From positions 124,001-188,000 of the forward strand of contig CAWEXD010000004.1 in NCBI GenBank assembly GCA_963812945.1: 64,000 nt of DNA, read 5' to 3'. Below are positions 13,158-20,603 of the stretch, one piece after another (the stretch's first letter is position 1; every line of letters begins with the position of its first letter). The stretch comes from DASRDR01 sp963812945 [NCBI: uncultured Candidatus Rokubacteria bacterium]. GTDB taxonomy: Bacteria > Methylomirabilota > Methylomirabilia > Rokubacteriales. The notes under the pieces are model-generated. The model was not told where the DNA came from and ran no database searches. It saw nothing but the letters and a program-made list of their open reading frames with translations. A program made the position numbers and the translations under genes.

Positions 13158-13841
13158 ATGCGGAGCGCACGAATGCACGGCCTCGTCCTCGCCCTGGCCG
13201 GGGTCCTCGTCTCCGGTTGCGCCGGGCTGCCCCTGCCCGACGGATCGGGCTCACCGCAGGAGCAGGGCTCCGGGCCGCGCCTCGCCACCGAGCCCGTCAG
13301 CCCCCAGGACGCGGCGCGGCTCCGCCGGATCGTCGAGCCGCTGGCGCGGGCCGCCGACAAGCCCCCGCAGCGCGTCTCGGTCGGCATCCTCTCCGACAAG
13401 AGCATCAATGCCGCCAACGCCGGCGGGGGCGAGTTCTACGTGACGCGGGGCCTCCTGAATAGCGCGACGGACGAGCAGCTCCTGGCGATCATGGCCCACG
13501 AGTTCGCGCACAACGACCTCGGCCACGTGGCGAAGGCGCAGGCCGTCAATGCCGGCGTCGGAATCGGCGCGGCCATCCTGGAGCAGGTCATCCCCCAGGC
13601 GGCGATCATCACGCCCATCGCGGGGACCCTGATCACTCGCGCGCACAGCCGGTCGGAGGAGCTGGAGGCCGACCGCCACGCCGTGACGCTGCTGAAGCGC
13701 GTGGGATCGTCGAAGCGGGCGCTGGAGAACACGCTGGCCTGGCTGGCGCGCACCTCTGGCGGCGGCGAGGGCGGCGGCTGGTTCGCCACGCACCCCGGGA
13801 CCAACGACCGCATCCAGGCTCTGCGGCAGCTGCCCTCCTGA
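13158..13841 (+). CDS. M48-family metalloprotease lipoprotein
   Basis: The 227-residue protein has a lipoprotein signal (LAGVLVSGC) and an M48 peptidase domain with the zinc motif HEFAH in MAHEFAHNDLGH, plus a downstream SEELEADRHAV supplying the third ligand Glu. It belongs with the small periplasmic BepA/YfgC-LoiP-like peptidases that degrade misfolded outer membrane proteins. It starts after AGGAGG and would be transcribed from the sigma-54 promoter at 12875 with the small basic protein. The C-terminal WFATHPGTNDRI stretch, with its conserved HP, is typical of the family. Confidence 0.9.
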   Translation: MRSARMHGLVLALAGVLVSGCAGLPLPDGSGSPQEQGSGPRLATEPVSPQDAARLRRIVEPLARAADKPPQRVSVGILSDKSINAANAGGGEFYVTRGLLNSATDEQLLAIMAHEFAHNDLGHVAKAQAVNAGVGIGAAILEQVIPQAAIITPIAGTLITRAHSRSEELEADRHAVTLLKRVGSSKRALENTLAWLARTSGGGEGGGWFATHPGTNDRIQALRQLPS

Positions 13842-13874
13842 CGGTTCGCCCACCAGGCGTCCCCCGACCGGTCG

Positions 13875-14405
13875 ATGGCAGCGCCTGAGAGGGGGAGGGC
13901 CGGCAACACGGCCGGCCCTCCCGCGCCCGGCGGGATCTCGCCGGCCCTCCGCGAGTGGATCGCCCAGCTCTTCACGCGGGTCGAGGACGTCGTCTACATC
14001 GGCCTGGGCGCGCTGCTGGCGGCGAGCGCCGTGGTGCTCCTGCTCGACGGCGTCCTGGAGTTCGGGCGCAGTCTCCTGGCCGCCACGATGCCAGGACGGG
14101 TCATCGATCTGCTCGACCGGATCCTGCTGATCCTGATGATCGTGGAGGTGCTGTACACCGTTCAGGTCTCGTTCCGGGAGCACACGCTCGCGCCCGAGCC
14201 GTTCCTGATCGTCGGGCTGATCGCCGTCACCCGCCGGATCCTCGTCCTGACGGCGGAGCTCGCCGAGCTGGCCCAGGCCGGCGGACCGGGCTTCCTCCAC
14301 GCGATCCTGGAGCTCGGCCTCCTGACGCTGATGGTGCTGGTGCTCGTGGTTGCCCTGGTCCTCTTGCGGAGGCGTTCGAGCCAGGCGGTCGCCGAGCGGG
14401 CGTGA
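13875..14405 (+). CDS. PsiE-like membrane protein
   Basis: The 176-residue product has four predicted membrane segments: VVYIGLGALLAASAVVLLL, LLDRILLILMIVEVLY, a short one around FLIVGLIAVTRRILVL, and LGLLTLMVLVLVVALVLL. The layout and motifs such as VEVLYTVQVSFREHTLAPEPF match the phosphate-starvation-inducible PsiE family, whose function is unknown. The first 35 residues are poorly conserved and cover a strong hairpin at 13893-13922, so the true start could lie further in or the hairpin could act inside the coding region. Confidence 0.75.
   Translation: MAAPERGRAGNTAGPPAPGGISPALREWIAQLFTRVEDVVYIGLGALLAASAVVLLLDGVLEFGRSLLAATMPGRVIDLLDRILLILMIVEVLYTVQVSFREHTLAPEPFLIVGLIAVTRRILVLTAELAELAQAGGPGFLHAILELGLLTLMVLVLVVALVLLRRRSSQAVAERA
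13893..13922 (+). terminator. Strong hairpin after the M48 protease gene
   Basis: GGGAGGGCCGGC and GCCGGCCCTCCC form a perfect 12-base stem with a 6-base loop. It lies 52 bases after the protease stop but has no T-run and overlaps the predicted start of the PsiE-like ORF. It may be a terminator, an attenuator or an mRNA stabiliser. Confidence 0.4.
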
Positions 14406-14454
14406 AGAGTCCAGCGAGGATAGCAACCCCGGAAGGAGCCCTGCCAGCCTGACG

Positions 14455-14901
14455 TCAGCGCGACGCGGTGTCGTGACGGGACGCGGCCGGGGACGAGGTA
14501 CTCGAGGGCGGATCCTGCGTGGACGGCGGGCTGGGCGGTTTCCGGCGCCGGGCGCTACGGCGCGCGGCGATGACCGTCGCGTACCCGGCGATCAGCGCCA
14601 GGAAGACGACCGGAATCAGCCCCGGCCACAGATGTCGATCGCGCTCCGCGAGTTCCGCCGGGTTCGGGTCTCCTGTAACTGGCTGGGCGTACAGTGCCGT
14701 TGCCGCGAGGAGCAAACAATACGCCCCAAGGGCCAGGGCCACCAGCGCGGCGGCGTGGCGGACGGTCCGAAGATCACGGAGCGGTGAGCGTGGGGTGCCC
14801 GGTCGCGGGGGCACGCGCCCCGCGCGCCAAGCGCGGCTCGCTCCGAACCGGCGACGCCCCCTGATCGTTCGCTCCACGATCTCAGTCGGTGCAAGGCACA
14901 T
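14455..14901 (-). CDS. Hypothetical two-segment membrane protein
   Basis: Reading from an ATG at 14901, the product is about 148 residues. Two hydrophobic stretches stand out, AALVALALGAYCLLLAATA and LIPVVFLALIAGYATVIAA, separated by a 25-residue polar loop containing DPNPAELAERDRHLWPG. The C-terminus is basic then Pro/Ser-rich. No family is recognised. The residues before the first segment are Arg/Pro-rich and the real start may be further in, for instance a GTG just before HAAALV. It is encoded against its neighbours and its upstream region overlaps the promoter of the plus-strand stress-type gene. Confidence 0.5.
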   Translation of the reverse strand: MCLAPTEIVERTIRGRRRFGASRAWRAGRVPPRPGTPRSPLRDLRTVRHAAALVALALGAYCLLLAATALYAQPVTGDPNPAELAERDRHLWPGLIPVVFLALIAGYATVIAARRSARRRKPPSPPSTQDPPSSTSSPAASRHDTASR

Positions 14902-14916
14902 ACCCGGACGTGCGGG

Positions 14917-14932
14917 TGGCACCTTGCTTGCT
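14917..14932 (+). promoter_or_regulatory. Sigma-54 type promoter
   Basis: TGGCACCTTGCTTGCT matches the consensus fully. The ATG at 14960 is 27 bases beyond and has AAGGAGG in between. A lone palindrome, CGACGCGGTGTCG, lies far upstream at 14461-14473; no close pair was found. Confidence 0.7.
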
Positions 14933-14959
14933 CCGTTTCTCGCCAAGGAGGACTACGAC

Positions 14960-15784
14960 ATGCAGGCCGTCGTCGGCGTCGTCCGGCAGTACGCTCACGC
15001 GGAGCTGATGGTCGCGGCGTTGCGGGAGATCGGAATCCCCGACCGCCGCATCAGCGTCCTGTCTCCCGGATCGTCCGAGTCGGCCGTGCGAGCCGTTCCG
15101 ACCACGGACGCCGAGCAGCCGGGCATCGGCGGCACCATCGGCAGCGTCGTCGGCGGCGCGGCGGGCACCGCTGGAGGGCTGGCCGTGGCATCGCTCGCGC
15201 TCCCCGGCGTGGGGCCCGTGATCGCAGCCGGTGCAATCGCGCTGGGGCTCGTCGGCGCCGTGGCGGGCGGCGCGCTCGGGGGCCAGCTCGACGACGTCCT
15301 CTCCAAGGGACTCCCCACGGACGAGCTCTACGTCTACCGTCACGCGCTCCGAACGGGGCGCACCGTCGTGATCGCGATGGTGGACGACGACGCCGAGGCG
15401 GAGCGAGTCCGGGGGCTCCTCACGAGCCGCGGGGCGGAGAGCGTCGACGCCGCCCGGGAGGACTGGTGGATCGGTCTGCGCGACGCCGAGGAAGCCGAGT
15501 ACACGCGCCAAGGCGGCGACTTCGGGAAGGACGAGGCGGTCTACCGCTTGGGGTTCGACGCGGCGTTCCGCCAGTCCGGCCCGGTGCCGCCCTTCGACGA
15601 GGCCGGCCCGCGCCTCCGCGACCGACACGGGCCGCTCGTCGAGGCCCTGGCGTTTCGCGCGGGCTACGAGCGCGGGCGGGGCCGCAGGGCGGCGTTCGAG
15701 AAGGAGGGTGGCAGCCGTCCCCCGACGGATGGCCCGACGCTGATCGCGGCGCTCCTCGCCTTCCTCGTCGGCGGAGCGGGGTAG
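14960..15784 (+). CDS. General-stress-type protein with glycine-rich transmembrane core
   Basis: The 274-residue product opens with a ferredoxin-like half (VVGVVRQYAHAELMVAALREIG...RISVLSP) of the kind found in YflT/GsiB-neighbour general stress proteins. A Gly/Ala-rich hydrophobic stretch of about 60 residues follows (IGGTIGSVVGG..., VIAAGAIALGLVGAVAGGALGG), which can form two membrane segments. A second alpha/beta unit then covers VYRHALRTGRTVVIAMVDDDAEAERVRGLL in key residues. The last 90 residues contain a conserved YRLGFDAAF/FRAGYERG repeat. The function is unknown. A good AAGGAGG and a consensus sigma-54 promoter precede it. Confidence 0.7.
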   Translation: MQAVVGVVRQYAHAELMVAALREIGIPDRRISVLSPGSSESAVRAVPTTDAEQPGIGGTIGSVVGGAAGTAGGLAVASLALPGVGPVIAAGAIALGLVGAVAGGALGGQLDDVLSKGLPTDELYVYRHALRTGRTVVIAMVDDDAEAERVRGLLTSRGAESVDAAREDWWIGLRDAEEAEYTRQGGDFGKDEAVYRLGFDAAFRQSGPVPPFDEAGPRLRDRHGPLVEALAFRAGYERGRGRRAAFEKEGGSRPPTDGPTLIAALLAFLVGGAG

Positions 15785-15801
15785 CTCGGACCGGCGCACC
15801 C

Positions 15802-15843
15802 CGCGCGGCTCATCCTCGAGCCGCGCGCGCCGGCGCGCGGCTC
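15802..15843 (+). promoter_or_regulatory. Three-arm alternative hairpin (attenuator-like) before the GH15 gene
   Basis: Three arms lie in series: CGCGCGGCTC (15802-15811), GAGCCGCGCG (15818-15827) and CGCGCGGCTC again (15834-15843). The middle arm can pair perfectly with either outer arm, each time with a loop of about 6 bases, so two mutually exclusive hairpins are possible. It follows one gene's stop by 17 bases and precedes the next start by 9. Confidence 0.5.
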
Positions 15844-15852
15844 ATTCGGATC

Positions 15853-17644
15853 ATGGCGGGACGGATCGAGGACTACGCGCTCATCGGGGACTGCGAGACC
15901 GCGGCACTGGTCGGGCGGGACGGCTCCGTAGACTGGCTCTGCCTCCCCCGCTTCGACTCCGCGTCCTGTTTCGCGGCCATTCTCGGAACTTCCGATCACG
16001 GCCGCTGGCTCATCGCCCCGGCCGGAGACGCCCGGTCGGTCCATCGCCGGTATCGCGACGGCAGCCTCGTCCTCGAGACCGAGTACGAGACGGAGGACGG
16101 CACCGTCGCGCTGATCGATTGCATGCCGGTCCGGGCCGAGGCGCCCACGCTGATTAGGGTGGTGGAGGGACGTCGTGGCCGGGTGCCGATGCGGCTCGAG
16201 CTCACGATCCGGCTCGCCTACGGCTCCGTGATCCCCTGGGTACGCCGGGCGGACGAGGGCATCCTCGCGGTCGGCGGCCCCGACGCCCTCCGCCTCCGGA
16301 CGCCCGTCGAGCTGCGCGGCGAAGACTTCAAGACGGTCGCCGACTTCACGGTCTCCGCGGGCCAGCGGGTACCGTTCACGCTGACGTGGTTCCCCTCGCA
16401 CCAGCCGGAGCCCGCACCGATCGATGCGCTCCGCGCCGTCGAGGCGACGACTCGCTGGTGGGAGGCGTGGTCGCAGCGCTGCAGCTTCGAAGGGCCCTGG
16501 CGGGACGCCGTCGTGCGCTCGCTGATCACGCTCAAGGCTCTCACCTACGCGCCGACCGGCGGGCTGGTGGCGTCCCCGACCACGTCGCTGCCGGAAAAGC
16601 TGGGCGGGGTGCGCAACTGGGACTATCGCTACTGCTGGCTGCGCGACGCGACGTTCGCCCTCTACGCCCTGATGATCGGCGGATACGTGGACGAGGCCCG
16701 GGCCTGGCGGGAGTGGCTCCTCCGGGCCGTCGCCGGGCAGCCCTCGCAGGCCAGGATCCTCTACGGCGTTGCGGGCGAGCGCCTGCTCCCGGAGTGGGAG
16801 CTGTCGTGGCTCCCGGGCTACGAGAAGTCGGCGCCAGTCCGGATCGGCAACGCCGCGGCGGCGCAGTTCCAGCTCGACGTGTACGGCGAGGTGGCCGACG
16901 CGCTCCACTGCGCGCGGCGGGTCGGGCTGGAGCCCGACGAGAACGCCTGGCGGGTCGAGAAAGCCCTGGTCGCCTTCGTCGAGTCGACCTGGTCGGAGCC
17001 CGACGAGGGAATCTGGGAGGTGCGGGGGCCGCGCCGGCCGTTCACCCACTCGCGCGTGATGGCCTGGGTAGCGCTCGATCGGGCCGTGAAGGGAGTCGAG
17101 CGCTTCGGGCTCGAGGGACCGGTGGAGCGCTGGCGCGCCGTCCGCGACGCGATCCACGCCGACGTGTGCCGGCACGGCTATGACGCCGAGGTCGGCTCCT
17201 TCGTCCAGTTCTACGGCTCGAAGCTCCTGGATGCCAGCCTGCTCATGATCCCGCTGGTCGGCTTCCTGCCGTGCGACGACGTGCGCGTCCAGGGAACGGT
17301 GCGGGCGATCGAGCGCCACCTGGCGCGGGACGGCTTCGTCGCTCGGTATCACACCGACCCCGGCGTCGACGGCCTGCCCCCGGGCGAGGGGGCCTTCCTG
17401 CCCTGCTCCTTCTGGCTGGCCGACAACCTCGCTGCTCCTGGGTCGACGGACGGAGGCTCAAGAGCTCTTCGAACGCTTGCTGGCGGTGCGGAACGACGTG
17501 GGTCTCCTGTCGGAGGAGTACGACCCGGACACCGGCCGGCTGCTCGGAAACTTCCCCCAGAGCTTCTCGCACGTCGGCCTCGTCAACACCGCGCGGAACC
17601 TGACCGAAGGGGGCGGGCCCGCCGAGCACCGCCAAGAGCGCTAG
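15853..17644 (+). CDS. GH15 glucoamylase/trehalase-type enzyme, frameshifted near the C-terminus
   Basis: The protein opens with RIEDYALIGDCETAALVGRDGSVDWLCLPRFDS (abbreviated: the standard GH15 start) and contains GGVRNWDYRYCWLRDA, PEWELSWLPGYE and PVRIGNAAAAQFQLDVYGE, all diagnostic of bacterial GH15 enzymes that release glucose from alpha-glucans or trehalose. In frame it runs to 17739, but after SFWLADNLA the sequence stops resembling the family. Another frame continues it exactly: LLGRRTEAQELFERLLAVRN..., SEEYDPDTG, NFPQSFSHVGLVNTA, ending TAG at 17642-17644. One extra base around 17431-17440 explains this. The lost segment includes SEEYDP, where a catalytic Glu is expected. It is either a real inactivation or a sequencing error. 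Confidence 0.85.
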
Positions 17645-18379
17645 CTAGCGGGCACTCCGGCGGACACGGGGTCGACGGCGACGGTCCCGCGGCCGGCGGC
17701 CACCCGACGGCGGCCGCTCGAGGTCCCCGGGGCGGATGAGCCCCACGAGCATGCCGTCGTTGTCCGTGATCACGAGATCCCGCGGGCGCCCGGCACGCAC
17801 TCGCTCTCGGAGCGCTTCGGCGAGCACGTCGGGACGGTAGGTCGTCGGCGTCTTCATGGCCGCCTCGACGAGAGTTGTCCCCGCCAGGGCCCACGCGGCG
17901 CCGCCGAGGCGGCCGAGGACCACGCCCACCTCGTTGACCACGATGCACGCGTCCCACCCACTGGCTCGGACGCGTGTCCGGACCTCGCCGATGCGGTCGC
18001 CCAGCCGGCACGTCGGCACGTCGCGTCGAGCCAGGTCGCCGGCACGGACCTGCCGGGCCCTCCGGCCCGCCATCGCGAGTCCGGCCGCGAACCAGTCCCG
18101 CCGGCCGCCCACATAGCGGAACACCGCCGCGACACCCAAGGCCTCGAGCCGCCACGCGGCCCGCGCGCTCAGGTCTCACTGGGTGTCGTGGCAGTAGACG
18201 ATCACGGGCCGCTTCGGCGCGAGACGGGCCGTCCGCCGTCGATCGAGGGTCGCAAGCGGGAGGTTGAGGGCCCCGGGGAGATGCGACTCGGCATGCTCGT
18301 CGCGGGGCAGCACGTCCACGACCTGGGCGCCCTCGGCTACCAGGCGCTGCACTTGATCGCGATCGATCGAGGTCGGCAT
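17645..18379 (-). CDS. Rhodanese-CBS protein with in-frame TGA (candidate selenoprotein)
   Basis: From ATG at 18379 (preceded by AGAGGAGGA) a rhodanese domain runs through VVDVLPRDEHAESHLPGALNLP to VIVYCHDTQ, with the loop Cys at residue 63. A TGA at 18176-18178 then interrupts. Beyond it the same frame continues DLSARAAWRLEALGVAAVF...GGRRDWFAAGL, which is the rest of the rhodanese fold, followed by two CBS motifs (residues about 112-165 and 180-225) to TAG at 17645. As I recall them, relatives read YCxDxxCD here, so TGA replaces a Cys codon. Reading TGA as selenocysteine gives 244 residues with a Cys63-x4-Sec68 pair in the active loop. A nonsense mutation is the alternative. The stop abuts the GH15 stop tail to tail. 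Confidence 0.75.
18142..18173 (-). promoter_or_regulatory. SECIS-like hairpin downstream of the TGA
   Basis: Two bases after the TGA, CCTGAGC can pair with GCTCGAGG (one bulged G). An inner CGC/GCG stem has a GGGCC apical loop about 14 bases from the TGA. Bacterial SECIS elements are short hairpins just downstream of UGA with a G early in the loop. This one fits only loosely, and its loop is slightly close to the codon. High GC makes chance hairpins likely. Confidence 0.3.
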
Positions 18380-18392
18380 CTCGGATCCTCCT

Positions 18393-18491
18393 CTAGCGTA
18401 GGCGGTACAAGTGCGCAGCCATGTCCCGGGCTTGGGCGATCGCCACGCCGAACGGCTGATGCCCGCTCTCCAGGTCGCGTCGGCTTCTCAT
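18393..18491 (-). CDS. Short upstream ORF (32 codons) before the rhodanese-CBS gene
   Basis: An ATG at 18491 lies 27 bases beyond a sigma-54-like promoter, the same spacing as at two other promoters here. It opens a 32-residue frame (MRSRRDLESGHQPFGVAIAQ...) ending 13 bases before the rhodanese start. No family is recognised. It may be a leader peptide, a small protein, or chance. Confidence 0.3.
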   Translation of the reverse strand: MRSRRDLESGHQPFGVAIAQARDMAAHLYRLR

Positions 18492-18518
18492 GGGTGAGAG
18501 ATGCCCTTGCTTCCGTAC

Positions 18519-18534
18519 AGCAAGCCATGTGCCG
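18519..18534 (-). promoter_or_regulatory. Sigma-54 type promoter toward the rhodanese-CBS gene
   Basis: On the minus strand the sequence is CGGCACATGGCTTGCT, matching the consensus except for the first T. With the plus-strand promoter at 18680 it forms a divergent pair around shared palindromes at 18584-18615. Confidence 0.65.
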
Positions 18535-18583
18535 CGTCCACTCAGCCAGTCCTGGCCGGCCACGACTCGAGTAGAGATGGGGC

Positions 18584-18615
18584 CGACACGCTGACGCGCA
18601 GGCGACACGGTGTCC
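18584..18615. promoter_or_regulatory. Paired palindromic enhancer sites between divergent sigma-54 promoters
   Basis: CGACACGCTGACG (18584-18596) and CGACACGGTGTCC (18603-18615) start 19 bases apart. They lie 49 bases from the minus-strand promoter and 64 bases from the plus-strand promoter, so one activator could drive both. Confidence 0.65.
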
Positions 18616-18679
18616 TGCGGACCCGGAGGCGGGCCGCCCCGGACGTTGGACGCCGAGGCCATGCGCGTCCGTGGATCGC

Positions 18680-18695
18680 GGGCACGGGGCTTGCT
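18680..18695 (+). promoter_or_regulatory. Sigma-54 type promoter
   Basis: GGGCACGGGGCTTGCT matches the consensus except for the first base. The oxidoreductase ATG follows 27 bases later, which sets that gene's start. Confidence 0.7.
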
Positions 18696-18722
18696 CCCCT
18701 GGAGTGGACGAGACAACCGGCG

Positions 18723-18725
18723 ATG
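18723..18725 (+). other. Start choice for the LLM-class oxidoreductase
   Basis: The frame is open further upstream, but ATG 18723 is the first start after the sigma-54 promoter and the protein homology begins here with LRLGYKLSSEEFGPRDL. Starts upstream of 18700 would lie outside the transcript. Confidence 0.6.
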
Positions 18726-19724
18726 CTGCGCCTTGGCTACAAACTCTCGAGCGAGGAGTTCGGTCCACGCGACCTGGTCCGCCAGGCGGTCGGGGCCGAG
18801 GCGGCCGGCTTCGACTTCGCCCTGATCTCGGACCACTTCCACCCGTGGACGGACCGCCAGGGGCAGAGTCCGTTCGTGTGGGCCGTGCTCGGCGCCATCG
18901 CCGGCGCGACCGAGCGGCTCACGGTCGGAACCGGCGTGGCGTGCCCCACGATCCGGACGCACCCGGCGATCGTGGCCCACGCCGCGGCCTCGGTAGCGGC
19001 CATGATGCCTGGACGCTTCTTCCTGGGCGTGGGAACCGGGGAGAACCTGAACGAGCACGTCACGGGGGCCAAGTGGCCCCCCGTCGACGTGCGGCGGGAG
19101 ATGCTCGAGGAGGCGGTCAAGGTCATTCGCCTGCTCTGGCAAGGCGGTGTCCGGTCGCACCGTGGACCGCACTACACGCTGGAGCAGGCGCGCCTCTACA
19201 CGTTGCCCCCTCGCCCGCCGCCGATCATGGTGGCCGCGAGCGGTCCCAAGGCGGCCCGGCTCGCGGGCCGCATCGGCGACGGCTTCGTCGCCCCCGACCC
19301 CGATCGCGCTCTGCTGCGCACGTTTCGCCGGGCGGGAGGCCGGGGCAAGCCCAGCTTCGTCGAGGTCACCGTGTGCTGGGCGCGGAGCGAGCGCCAGGCC
19401 CGGCGGACCGCTCACGAGCTCTGGGCGCTGGCGGCCCTCGAGGGATCCCTGTTCACGAAGATCGCCCAGCCCGCGCACTTCGAGGCGGCGTTCAAGCCCA
19501 TCACGGAAGCCCAAGTGGCCGCGGCCGTGGTGTGCGGCCCCGACCCGGATCGCCACCTCGCCGCGATCCGCGGGGCGACCCGAGCAGGATACGACCACGT
19601 CTGCGTACACCAGGTCGGTCCCGACCAGGACGGCTTCCTCCGCTTCTATGAGGCCGAGATCCTGCCCCGGCTCCGACCGCTCCAGGCCCGGCGGTCGCAG
19701 CCCACCCGTCGACGGGCTGCGTGA
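18723..19724 (+). CDS. LLM-class F420-dependent oxidoreductase (G6PDH-like)
   Basis: The 333-residue product is a bacterial luciferase-like TIM barrel. MLRLGYKLSSEEFGPRDL, the DFALISDHFHPW motif, GTGVACPTIRTHPAIVAHAAA (in part), GRFFLGVGTGENLNEHVTG and YTLEQARLYTLPPRPPPI match the F420-dependent glucose-6-phosphate dehydrogenase-related subfamily. Members transfer hydride between a substrate and coenzyme F420, and the SDHFHPW motif carries the active-site His. Whether the substrate is a sugar phosphate cannot be decided. The gene is driven by its own sigma-54-like promoter and its stop overlaps the UdgX start (GTGA). It implies that the organism makes F420. Confidence 0.85.
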   Translation: MLRLGYKLSSEEFGPRDLVRQAVGAEAAGFDFALISDHFHPWTDRQGQSPFVWAVLGAIAGATERLTVGTGVACPTIRTHPAIVAHAAASVAAMMPGRFFLGVGTGENLNEHVTGAKWPPVDVRREMLEEAVKVIRLLWQGGVRSHRGPHYTLEQARLYTLPPRPPPIMVAASGPKAARLAGRIGDGFVAPDPDRALLRTFRRAGGRGKPSFVEVTVCWARSERQARRTAHELWALAALEGSLFTKIAQPAHFEAAFKPITEAQVAAAVVCGPDPDRHLAAIRGATRAGYDHVCVHQVGPDQDGFLRFYEAEILPRLRPLQARRSQPTRRRAA

Positions 19725-20395
19725 GAGCCATGGCCCGCCAGGTGGCACGACCGCGCGACATGACACCGCCCTTGGCGGATCCGGGGCCCGGCGGCATGCC
19801 GCCGACGCTCGCCGAGCTTCGCGGCTCGGCCGCCGTCTGCCGCGCATGCGAGCTCTGGGAGCGGGCAACGCAGACCGTCTTCGGAGAGGGTCCGGCACGA
19901 GCCGAGGTCATGCTGGTCGGCGAGCAGCCTGGCCACGAGGAGGACCTCGACGGTCGCCCCTTCGTCGGGCCAGCGGGACGGCTCCTCGACGAGGCACTCG
20001 CGGCGGCGGGGCTCGATCGCGCTCGCGTCTACGTGACGAACGTGGTGAAGCACTTCAACTGGGAGCCGCGGGGCAAGTGGCGCATCCACAAGAAGCCCAC
20101 GGCGTGGCACGTGCGGGCCTGCCGACCCTGGCTCATGTCCGAGCTGGCCGCGGTGCGGCCTCGCATCGTCGTCTGCCTGGGCGCTACCGCCGCGCGGACA
20201 CTCCTGGGACGGGGCGTGCGAGTCACGCAGTCTCGGGGTCAGGCGATACCGTCGGAGCTCGCGCAAGAGGTCTTCGCCACGCTTCATCCCTCGGCCGTGC
20301 TCCGGGCGCCGGACGACGACTCGCGCCGGGCGGCGATGGCACACCTCGTGGAGGATCTGTCGACCGTGGCCCGGCGACTCGCCGAGGTGTCGTGA
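19721..20395 (+). CDS. udgX: Uracil-DNA glycosylase, UdgX type, with variant KWRIH loop
   Basis: The 224-residue protein has the family 4/UdgX fold: CRACELWERATQTVFGEG with iron-sulphur-type Cys residues, motif A GEQPGHEEDLDGRPFVGPAG, YVTNVVKHFNWEP and the C-terminal TLHPSAVLR. UdgX enzymes carry a KRRIH loop whose His forms a covalent bond with the abasic site after uracil removal. Here the loop reads GKWRIHKKP, with the His kept and the middle Arg replaced by Trp. The enzyme should excise or trap uracil in DNA. It starts at GTG overlapping the previous stop, or at an ATG three codons later. Ku follows nearby, making a small DNA-repair block. Confidence 0.88.
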   Translation: MRAMARQVARPRDMTPPLADPGPGGMPPTLAELRGSAAVCRACELWERATQTVFGEGPARAEVMLVGEQPGHEEDLDGRPFVGPAGRLLDEALAAAGLDRARVYVTNVVKHFNWEPRGKWRIHKKPTAWHVRACRPWLMSELAAVRPRIVVCLGATAARTLLGRGVRVTQSRGQAIPSELAQEVFATLHPSAVLRAPDDDSRRAAMAHLVEDLSTVARRLAEVS

Positions 20396-20412
20396 GGAGG
20401 AGGAGCGCATTC

Positions 20413-20580
20413 ATGGACGACAGCCTGCTCGATGGCATGGCGGATCTGCTGGTGCGCCAGCTCGGATCCATCTACGAAGGCGGGGCGATGCCGGAGCGCG
20501 TGCAGATCATCGTGCGCCCCATCTTCACGTGGCCGGACGGCAAGCCCGGCGTGTGGGCCATGGTCAACTGGCCGAACTAG
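20413..20580 (+). CDS. Small conserved-looking hypothetical protein (55 aa)
   Basis: An ATG following GAGGAGGAG opens 55 codons encoding an acidic start (MDDSLLDGMADLLVRQ), then MPERVQIIVRPIFTWPDGKPG and VWAMVNWPN at the end. No family is recognised. The strong ribosome binding site, the position 17 bases after udgX and 23 before ku, and ordinary codon usage support a real gene co-transcribed with the repair genes. It has no membrane segment or metal motif. Confidence 0.6.
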   Translation: MDDSLLDGMADLLVRQLGSIYEGGAMPERVQIIVRPIFTWPDGKPGVWAMVNWPN

Positions 20581-20603
20581 CCGCCGGGGAGAAGCACTGA
20601 GCC

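Noticed and set aside
14461-14473. CGACGCGGTGTCG as an enhancer for the promoter at 14917
   Set aside because: It is a single copy, about 440 bases away, and lies in the 3' end of the minus-strand membrane protein gene; kept only as a note.
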